Positions 1 to 6,800 of a stretch of 9,144 nucleotides of DNA are shown here, piece by piece. Below the pieces are notes generated by a model that saw only the letters and a program-made list of their open reading frames with translations, made no database searches and was not told the origin of the DNA. Each line of letters opens with the position of its first letter. Position 1 is the first letter of the stretch. The DNA lies in contig JAUYMX010000046.1 of NCBI GenBank assembly GCA_030699345.1, positions 1 through 9,144 of the forward strand, in the 5' to 3' direction. The translations under genes and the position numbers were made by a program. Source of the DNA: Methylococcaceae bacterium (lineage in GTDB: Bacteria > Pseudomonadota > Gammaproteobacteria > Methylococcales > Methylomonadaceae).

Positions 1-277
1 TACCGAAGAGGAATTACTCAATGCGCCACATTCGATTTTAAGACACCCCGACATGCCGCCTGTTGCTTTTAATGATTTATGGGACACCGTCAACAGGGGC
101 GAAAAATGGCAAGGCTATGTTAAAAATTTACGTAAAGACGGTGGTTATTATTGGGTTAAAGCGACGGTGATTCAGAATGTAAGAAATGGTCAGGTAGTGG
201 GCTATACCTCGGTACGCCGCAAACCTTCGCGCACCAAAGTAGAAGAGTGCAGCAAACTTTATCCGACCCTATTTTGA
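1..277 (+). CDS. Aer-like FAD-type PAS domain protein, C-terminal part
   Basis: The gene enters from the left edge and is open from base 2 to a TGA at 275-277, giving 91 visible residues. They match the second half of the PAS domain of aerotaxis receptors: RHPDMP near the visible start, a Trp in the DLWDTV helix, KNLRKDGGYYWVKA on the core strands, and the closing GYTSVRRKPS strand. In E. coli Aer the Arg-His-x-Asp of this region is needed for FAD binding, so a flavin-based redox or oxygen sensor is likely. Unlike Aer, the protein stops about 15 residues after the PAS fold, with no membrane anchor, HAMP or methyl-accepting domain behind it. It is therefore either a stand-alone PAS protein or a longer protein that ends in PAS; the upstream part is not visible. 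An internal ATG at 53 lies inside the fold and is not the start. The next gene begins 27 bases later in the same frame. Confidence 0.85.
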   Translation, partial: TEEELLNAPHSILRHPDMPPVAFNDLWDTVNRGEKWQGYVKNLRKDGGYYWVKATVIQNVRNGQVVGYTSVRRKPSRTKVEECSKLYPTLF

Positions 278-304
278 TCGCTATATCTGAGCCCGGAGAT
301 ACAT

Positions 305-1051
305 ATGCCATATATTTTGACCGTTAGTCCCGATTTCAGCCCTGATCACATTTCTGGCTGGTACATTTTTAATACCTGGCTGCAAAAACAAATCGGCGAA
401 GCCATTCATCTGGAGCTCTACAACAGCTTTCAAGCCCAACACGATGCGATACATAACGATAAAATTGATCTGATTTACGCCAACCCTTTTGATGCTGCGA
501 TGCTGGTACGGGAAAAAGGCTTTCTGCCTTTGGTTAAGGCACAAGGTATGTCCGATGAAGCTATTATTGCCGTCAATGAAGCAAGCGCCATTAGCGATGT
601 CACCGAATTATCACCGGGCAGTCGTGTCGCTGTTACGGAAGACCCCGATGTCAGATTAATGGGTATGATCATGCTTGAACCGGCCGATTTGACTGCCGAC
701 AATGTTCAAATAAAAGTCTGTGTCAGTTATGTTTTAGTCGCCAAGCAATTACTGCGCGGAGACGCCGATGTCGGTATCTTTTTGGCCGAAGCCTATGACG
801 ATTTATCCAACATTATTAAAAAACAGCTAAAAATCTTAGTGCAAAGCCAAATTGGCGTTATTCAGCATGCATTGCTAGTTGGACCGCGATTAGCACACCG
901 GCGTGATGAATTAAGAGAAACTTTATTAGCGATGAATGTCGACGAGAAGGGAAGAGATGTGTTAAAAAACCTTAGCTTTGACGTTTGGGTAAGCATTGAA
1001 GATGAAGACATGGAATTTATGATTGATTTAATGGATACCCTGAACACGTAA
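305..1051 (+). CDS. PhnD-like periplasmic-binding-fold protein without signal peptide
   Basis: A 248-residue protein with the type-2 periplasmic-binding fold of the PhnD/phosphonate-binding family. The order is visible: first strand YILTVSPDF at residues 3-11, a helix ending in VREKGFLPLVKAQG, DLIYANPFDAAML at about 54-66, the domain-crossing stretch ELSPGSRVAVTEDPD, and a late GDADVGIFLAEAY segment. The binding fold begins right at the start Met, so there is no export signal or lipobox and the protein should stay in the cytoplasm. The Ser-Thr-Ser-Gly loop that binds phosphonate or phosphate oxygens is not seen; TEDPDVRLMG occupies that place, so phosphonate is an unlikely ligand. The start at 305 is backed by GGAG at 295-298, six bases upstream. 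No transporter permease or ATPase gene is nearby. A role as a soluble ligand sensor paired with the preceding PAS protein is inference. Confidence 0.75.
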   Translation: MPYILTVSPDFSPDHISGWYIFNTWLQKQIGEAIHLELYNSFQAQHDAIHNDKIDLIYANPFDAAMLVREKGFLPLVKAQGMSDEAIIAVNEASAISDVTELSPGSRVAVTEDPDVRLMGMIMLEPADLTADNVQIKVCVSYVLVAKQLLRGDADVGIFLAEAYDDLSNIIKKQLKILVQSQIGVIQHALLVGPRLAHRRDELRETLLAMNVDEKGRDVLKNLSFDVWVSIEDEDMEFMIDLMDTLNT

Positions 1052-1101
1052 AGCCGTTACCAGCATCCTTAAATTCATAAATTTTTCCAAGAGCTTACGC
1101 C

Positions 1102-1749
1102 ATGATAGATAAAAAATTACTCCATAAACTGGACGTCGAACTCAGTAACTGCGTGCCAACAGATGAGCATCTCAATCAAGACGGACTCAGCGGTTTCTTT
1201 TATGCGTTAGCCATTACTCCTGCCATCATTGATCCGGCTGACTGGATGGCCGAGTTATTTTTCGGTGAACGCCCAGAGTTGACGGGTAAACAATCAAAAG
1301 ACTTAAAAAAAGCCGTTACCGCCGTTGTTAAAGCCAGCAATAAAGCCTTACTCAAAAACGAACTTAAATTTCCCTATGACTTCAGCGCTCTTGATGACGC
1401 TGGCTTTGATCAGCTTTGGTATTGGAGCGCTGGATTTTTACAAGGCTTGCGTTTACGACTGGCCTTTTGGAGAAGCGGCATTATTGCCAAGGAAACTAAT
1501 CAAGCATCGGATGTAGTCAGTAACAGCGTCGATATTATTGTTGCCTTGGTTGAAGGCGATTTATCCGTCCTGAAAAACATTGATCAGTTGAAGTCACAGT
1601 TGCAACTGGGCGGTAAAGAACCCACCGATGAACTGCTCATGGCAACTTTGCTGCAAACATTGCCGGAAGCTTATGAATGTATAAGACTTTTTGCAGCCCA
1701 GATGTCCGAACGCCTGCTGGCAAGGCAAGAAACTGCTGAAAGTGCCTGA
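1102..1749 (+). CDS. UPF0149 / YecA-like family protein
   Basis: A 215-residue, mostly helical protein of the UPF0149 (YecA/YgfB-like) family. The signature is a first helix pair DGLSGFFYALAITP at about 27-40, followed by IDPADWMAELFF (the usual position for a Pro-x-x-Trp turn), and a second block WYWSAGFLQGL at 106-116 with the conserved Trp and Gly-Phe. Family members often carry a C-terminal Cys-rich SEC-C zinc motif. This one has only two scattered cysteines and ends in LLARQETAESA, so it is a YgfB-type member without SEC-C. The biochemical function of such proteins is mostly unknown. It starts 50 bases after the PhnD-like gene with only a weak AAGAG at 1089-1093 as ribosome binding site, and the next gene follows after 14 bases, so co-transcription is likely. 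Confidence 0.8.
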   Translation: MIDKKLLHKLDVELSNCVPTDEHLNQDGLSGFFYALAITPAIIDPADWMAELFFGERPELTGKQSKDLKKAVTAVVKASNKALLKNELKFPYDFSALDDAGFDQLWYWSAGFLQGLRLRLAFWRSGIIAKETNQASDVVSNSVDIIVALVEGDLSVLKNIDQLKSQLQLGGKEPTDELLMATLLQTLPEAYECIRLFAAQMSERLLARQETAESA

Positions 1750-1763
1750 GCGGAGGGCAAGCC

Positions 1764-2159
1764 ATGACAGCTGTTGAATTATTAAAAAGAATCAGTACGC
1801 AGGGCTTCAACGAACAACTGCAACAACAAGTGGTTGCCTTGGGCGATGCCGAGTTGGCTTATCGGTTTGCCCATGATCTGCCGGAAGCCGATTTGGAGTT
1901 GCTTGAAGCAATCATTATCAAAGCCAATCAGCCACGTATTGCTTATGAATTCTCATTGATTAAAGCTGAGCGCGGCGGGTCAATTGAACAACTACAGGAG
2001 GTGATTATTGATTCTAACGATGGCGGGTTAATGATTTTATTTGCCGCCGACGTTGACGGAGCTGATATAGAGCAATTGGAAGATGCCGTTCGGCGTCATC
2101 CGGAAACAAAATACTTACAACTTTTTGAGGCCGAAATGCGTCAAAAAGGCTTTTATTAG
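1764..2159 (+). CDS. Small tandem helical-repeat protein, function unknown
   Basis: I do not recognise a named gene. The 131-residue acidic protein is made almost wholly of about four degenerate repeats of 28-31 residues, at roughly residues 15-42, 43-73, 74-101 and 102-128. The repeats show an IEQLEDAV / IEQLQEVII / LELLEAIII helix, a short Asn/Asp/Gly turn, then a second helix AYRFAHDL / AYEFSLIK / ILFAADVDGAD. This helix-turn-helix unit resembles the ADIEQLEDAV...YEFARDV type of repeat that recurs many times in longer bacterial proteins, so a small solenoid that binds protein partners is a reasonable guess. There is no signal peptide, membrane segment or catalytic motif. The start has a strong GGAGG at 1752-1756, seven bases upstream. 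It lies 14 bases after the UPF0149 gene and is the last gene of the plus-strand group, ahead of a hairpin. Confidence 0.8.
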   Translation: MTAVELLKRISTQGFNEQLQQQVVALGDAELAYRFAHDLPEADLELLEAIIIKANQPRIAYEFSLIKAERGGSIEQLQEVIIDSNDGGLMILFAADVDGADIEQLEDAVRRHPETKYLQLFEAEMRQKGFY

Positions 2160-2180
2160 TGCAATAGTTAAACTATTCAG

Positions 2181-2217
2181 ACTGTAAAGCGGAACACAAG
2201 ACCTTCCGCTTTACAGT
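2181..2217. terminator. Hairpin between convergent genes, probable terminator
   Basis: A perfect 14-base inverted repeat, ACTGTAAAGCGGAA at 2181-2194 and its complement at 2204-2217, with a nine-base loop. It sits between the stop of the repeat-protein gene at 2159 and the convergent aqpZ stop at 2237, the expected place for a shared terminator. The plus-strand side is followed by only three T and the other side has no T run, so it may act as an RNA 3'-end stabiliser or a weak terminator rather than a classical intrinsic one. Confidence 0.55.
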
Positions 2218-2236
2218 TTCCATATTCGCCGCTTAG

Positions 2237-2935
2237 TTACTCGACATCCTCAGCTTCAAACCAACGATAAACAAATCCAGCAATGATGGCGCCGACAATC
2301 GGTGCAACCCAAAACAGCCATAATTGCGATAATGCCCAATCGCCAGCAAATATGGCAACGGCAGTACTTCTTGCGGGATTAACAGAGGTGTTGGTAACAG
2401 GGATGCTAATCAAATGGATCAGCGTCAATCCTAAACCAATGGCGATAGGTGCAAGTCCTTGTGGAGCGCGCTTATCGGTTGCCCCCAAAATGATGATAAG
2501 AAACATAAACGTCAAGACCACTTCTGTCGTTAATGCTGCCGCCAAGCTGTAACCACCAGGTGAATGTTCACCATAACCATTTGAGGCAAATCCACCAATT
2601 TCAAAACCAGCTTTGCCGGTTGCGATTAAATACAAAATACCTGCCCCAAGAATTCCACCCGCAACTTGTGCCAGGATGTAGTAGCCAAGTTCTGTCGCTG
2701 AAAATCTGCCACCGGCCCAAAGCCCTAAAGATACCGCCGGATTTAAATGGCAACCCGATATATGCCCAATAGCGAATGCCATGGTTAATACCGTAAGACC
2801 AAAGGCTAACGAAACGCCCAAAAAACCAATGCCGACGTCAGGAAAAGCCGCAGCAAGCACGGCGCTTCCGCACCCGCCCAGCACCAGCCAAGATGTTCCA
2901 ATAAATTCTGCCGCTAATTTTTTTGATAATGACAT
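2237..2935 (-). CDS. aqpZ: Aquaporin Z, water channel
   Basis: A 232-residue inner-membrane channel that lets water cross the cytoplasmic membrane in response to osmotic gradients. Length and sequence closely match E. coli AqpZ. Both pore loops are present: SGCHLNPAVS with Asn-Pro-Ala at 65-67, and NTSVNPARS with Asn-Pro-Ala at 186-188. The narrow selectivity filter is Phe45, His174, Thr183 and Arg189, the water-selective pattern; a glycerol facilitator would have Trp and Gly in the first two places. Six hydrophobic helices can be placed, including AEFIGTSWLVLGGCGSAVL and PIAIGLGLTLIHLI. The start at 2935 has GAGGTG at 2940-2945 close upstream. It lies 55 bases behind the HDOD gene in the same direction, so read-through is possible, but the function does not obviously tie in with the signalling genes. 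Confidence 0.97.
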   Translation of the reverse strand: MSLSKKLAAEFIGTSWLVLGGCGSAVLAAAFPDVGIGFLGVSLAFGLTVLTMAFAIGHISGCHLNPAVSLGLWAGGRFSATELGYYILAQVAGGILGAGILYLIATGKAGFEIGGFASNGYGEHSPGGYSLAAALTTEVVLTFMFLIIILGATDKRAPQGLAPIAIGLGLTLIHLISIPVTNTSVNPARSTAVAIFAGDWALSQLWLFWVAPIVGAIIAGFVYRWFEAEDVE

Positions 2936-2990
2936 AACTCACCTCGCTTGTTTTTTATTAGAAAACTGCATAATTTAAAACACACAAGTT

Positions 2991-3872
2991 TTATAAAAAC
3001 AACGTCTTAGACAGCTCTCGAGTTGAATCAAATTTATTAGTGAGTTGCTTAAAAACGTGGCGTTGCCAATCAACATCTATGCCTAAATTGTGCAGATCTT
3101 GATTATGCCCCATTTCTTCAACTTCATGGAATATTAAGGACATCATTCTCGCTGCGGCACCAACCAGCATGACTAATGGGGATGCATCTTGATTATGATT
3201 TTCACGATGCTGCTGCATCACGGTAACTAATTCGTCAGGCATATGCCATTGTTTACCTATCCAAGCACCTATCAAACAATAATCGATACCCATTTGTTGC
3301 ATTAACGCTTGGTTGACGCTTAACAACGGATCTGTGGCGGCTAATTGCAATGCTTCGGAGGTATCTGTTGCCAAATTGTCGGCTAGCCACAATAAGCCTA
3401 AGTTGTGAAGGATGCCGGCCGTTTGCGCGGTATATTGAAAATCTTGGCAATAAATCACTTTGTTCGATAATTTTGCGGCCAGCAATCCGGCGCCTTCCGA
3501 CACCAGCATACTGGTCGTCCAAAAACGGATTGGGTCAAATGCCGGGCAACGTGCGGCGTTAAAAGAAGCCGCAACAGCAATCGCAATACTAACGCCCTTA
3601 ACAACTGCGGTACCTAATCTGACACAGGCCGTTTCGATATTGCTAATCGGAGTAGCAGGACAGGCCCAGACAGAGTTGGATAATGCAATCAGTCGGGCGG
3701 TGATAACGGGGTAATGATGCAATACTGCCGCTAATTCCCGTTGCCCCATGTCGTCATCGGCCAGCGCTTTCATCAATACATGAATGTTCATCGCTGGTGG
3801 CGATAAGTGAATTTGTCCGTCAAATCGTTTGAGAAACTGCGGCAGAACGACTTCAGTAGTAATGTCTTGCAT
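2991..3872 (-). CDS. HDOD domain protein
   Basis: A 293-residue soluble protein. The HDOD domain spans about residues 17-218: IHLSPPAMNIHVLMKAL at the start, ELAAVLHHYPVITARLIALSNS at 46-67, ISNIETACVRLG at 76-87, and AGILHNLG at 152-159. HDOD is an HD-fold domain that has lost phosphohydrolase metal ligands; here the usual His-Asp pair reads His156-Asn157, so catalysis is not expected. Such proteins are found in bacterial signalling contexts, often near c-di-GMP genes, and are thought to act by binding partners. The roughly 75 C-terminal residues have no recognised fold. The start at 3872 lies 16 bases after the stop of the large GGDEF-EAL gene and has no clear Shine-Dalgarno, which suggests translational coupling. 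Met28 or Met34 as starts would cut into the domain. Confidence 0.9.
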   Translation of the reverse strand: MQDITTEVVLPQFLKRFDGQIHLSPPAMNIHVLMKALADDDMGQRELAAVLHHYPVITARLIALSNSVWACPATPISNIETACVRLGTAVVKGVSIAIAVAASFNAARCPAFDPIRFWTTSMLVSEGAGLLAAKLSNKVIYCQDFQYTAQTAGILHNLGLLWLADNLATDTSEALQLAATDPLLSVNQALMQQMGIDYCLIGAWIGKQWHMPDELVTVMQQHRENHNQDASPLVMLVGAAARMMSLIFHEVEEMGHNQDLHNLGIDVDWQRHVFKQLTNKFDSTRELSKTLFL

Positions 3873-3888
3873 CGGCTAATTGGGAAAG

Positions 3889-6800
3889 TTAGGCATTATT
3901 TTTTGGTAGCGTGAAATCAACATTGAACAATGCAGGGATTTGATCACTGGCTACCGGACGACTGAATAAATAGCCTTGAATAATGTGACAACCTAAACCA
4001 TGCATAATCAACGCTTGCTCTTTGGTTTCAACGCCCTCGGCCACCAACGTATAATCCAGCGCGTTAGCTAAACCGATGATGGTACCCAAAAGTAACGCCG
4101 TATGCGGATTGCTTAAGACATCATCGACAAACACCTTGTCAATTTTTAAGCAATCCAAAGGCAATTGTTTTAACGAAGCGAGACAAGAATAGCCGGTACC
4201 GAAATCATCAATGGCAATTTTTACACCTATGTCCCTTAACTGCTTAAAGACATTTAAAGAACCGACGGTTTGTATTGCGCTTTCGGTAATTTCCAGCTCA
4301 AGACATTCAGGCGGTATCCCGGTTTGTTGCAGTAAGTCTTCGACAGTATTGAACAGCTCGGGATTTTGAAAATGCGCCGGGGCAATATTCACGGAGACTC
4401 GTAAATAGGGTAACCCGGCTTGGTGCCATTGCACTATTTGCCTGCAGGCCGTGTGCAATACCCAATTACCCAGCTCTGTAATTAAGCCCAATTGATCGGC
4501 CAGCGGAATAAATTCAAGCGGTGGAATTAAGCCTTTTTCAGGATGTTGCCAGCGGATCAATGCTTCCATGCCAATCATTTTGCCGGTCTGCATGGATATT
4601 TGCGGTTGATAATGCAGCACAAACTGATCCTGATCAAACGCCTCCCTTAACGTTTGTTCTTTTTCTAAGCGAGTGATGGCCTGGCTAGCCATGTCATCAG
4701 AATAAAACATATAGCGCTGTTTACCTGCTTGTTTAGCAGCATACATAGCGGCGTCCGCGGCTTTCATTAAATCAATTTCATTCGTCCCATCCTTGGGATA
4801 AATTGCAATACCAATACTTACACGAGGTTTCAGTTGATATTGATCCAACTGCAATGGTTGATTAACCTGCCGTAAACAACGGTCCGCGACTTCAGCAATG
4901 CCTTCATTATCAGCGATATTATTCAAAATAATACAGAACTCATCCCCCCCTAACCTGGCCGCGAAATCAATGTCTCTAACGACATCTTTTAGACGTTCGG
5001 CAATGGCTTGCAGAAAATGATCGCCGACATCATGGCCAAAGCTGTCATTAATATCTTTAAAACCATCCAGATCGAGAAATAAAAATGCAAATTGCTCATT
5101 ACGACGATTAGCTGTGTTAATGAAATCGTCAATGCGCTCATGGTAATAAGCTCTACTTGCCAAGCCGGTGAGATTGTCAAAATAGGCTAAGCGGTGTATC
5201 TGCAATTCCGTTTGTTTTTTGTGCGTAATATCCTGAACCGTGCCGGTAATAATGGAATGCTGGTTTTCGGTAATTGCTTCGATTTCCTGGTGAACAATAA
5301 TTGGCTCGGAATGGCTAACCTGTAAGCGGTATTCAGTATGTTGAATGGTGGCCTTATTGCGTGCCGCTGTAATAACGTTTTTAACGAAGCCTTGATCATC
5401 AGGATGAATCAGCGCAATAAATCCTTCTAAGGTTTTATTAAAAGAGGATAAATCAATGCCGCACAATTCCGCCAAATGCTCGGAGATTTGAAATTGGTTA
5501 AGGGTGACATCCCAAGTCCAATAGCCCAAGCGCGCAATGCGCTGAGCGGCACTTAATTGAAATTTCTTGCTCCTAAGCTCCGCTATGTTGTGGCTGTCTC
5601 TTAAATTAAACCCTAACCGATGAGCCAAGATTGGATAATTTAAAGGTTTTATGACGAAATCATTGGCGCCGGCATCGAACGCACGGTTGATGGAATCAAG
5701 ATCTTCTAAGCCCGTTGCCATAATAATCGGCACATCAGCCATGTTTTGTGCATTACGCAATAAGCGGCAGGTTTCAAAACCATCGAGCCCATCCATGACG
5801 GCGTCAAGCAGCACTAAATCGGGAACCTGTCTGGCGATCTTTTCCAGCGCTTGGCTTCCGCTGACGGCCTCGTCGACTAAAAATCCCGAGGCATTTAAGG
5901 CAACGCTGGTGATTAAACGAAAGTTACTGTCATCATCAACCAGTAAAATACGTTTACTGGCTAGCTTAGGCTGATCTTGCCGCTTAGGAGGCGGTGGATT
6001 ATCAAGCGCCGCACTATCGAATTCTTTTGTCAGGGCATTGATGACTTTAGGCAGATTAACTTCCATCGACAACAACAACTCTGCTACGCCCGTTAACTTG
6101 CCTTGCTTGGCGATACTTTCAATCGAGGCGCAGGCGTCAGCTAATGCTTGAGCCCCCAAATTGGCACACACTGATTTAAAACTATGCGCGGTTTTTCTTA
6201 ATACGGCGGTGTCTTGAATGGCGAAAGCATTGCGCAATGCCTGTACAGCTTCGGGTGCAGAATGCAGAAACATTCTAATCGCATTATTGAGTAAAGTTTC
6301 TCCGGCAGTGGTCGTAATTTGCCTTAAGTTTTCTAGTGCCTCAGCCTTTAAAACGATACTGCGACGCTCGGTGATGTTGGGGGGCTGGCCTTGCTGGTAA
6401 ACATCGGCCGCATTAGTAGTGACTTCTGGTCCGGTTTGATGCCGCTTGTCTAACAGCCATTTGCTCACGACCTCCTGCAATTGATTGCTATTAAAAGGCT
6501 TGCCTAGGTATCCATCCATGCCGGCATCTAAGCATTGTTCAACAATGCCTGTTTGTGCATCAGCGGTTAATGCAATGATTGGAATTCTACGTTGCCAAAA
6601 TTCGGCTAATTCTCGTTTGCGGATAGTCTCGGTTGCGGTAAATCCATCCATTTCCGGCATGTGGCAATCCATTAAAATAAGGTCGTAGTGCTTTTTTGCA
6701 GTGGCGTTGACGGCTTCCAGGCCATTATTGGCACAATCGACCTGATACCCCAGTGCGCCAAGCATGTATTTGCCAACTTCTTGGTTAATGGGTTGATCTT

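Noticed and set aside
275..304. Possible frameshift that truncates a longer Aer-type receptor
   Set aside because: The bases after the stop do not encode a membrane helix, HAMP or chemotaxis domain, and the PhnD-like gene starts at once with its own ribosome site, so the PAS end looks natural.
281..544. 87-codon open frame on the minus strand
   Set aside because: It is antisense to the start of the PhnD-like gene, whose product has an evident fold and a good ribosome site; the shadow has neither.
2163..2177. Palindrome AATAGTT-A-AACTATT just after the repeat-protein gene
   Set aside because: A seven-base A+T-rich palindrome with a one-base centre cannot form a stable hairpin and is not repeated elsewhere in the window; chance is sufficient.
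2283..2552. 89-codon open frame on the plus strand within aqpZ
   Set aside because: It is a mirror of the hydrophobic aqpZ codons, which match AqpZ along their full length.
2237..2935. Glycerol facilitator (GlpF) as an alternative for the channel gene
   Set aside because: The selectivity residues Phe, His, Thr and Arg and the short loops fit the water channel AqpZ, not GlpF.
5651..5974. 107-codon open frame on the plus strand inside the hybrid signalling gene
   Set aside because: It lies wholly antisense to the REC2 and linker codons of a clearly conserved protein, has a low-complexity Ser/Ala-rich translation and no recognisable domain.
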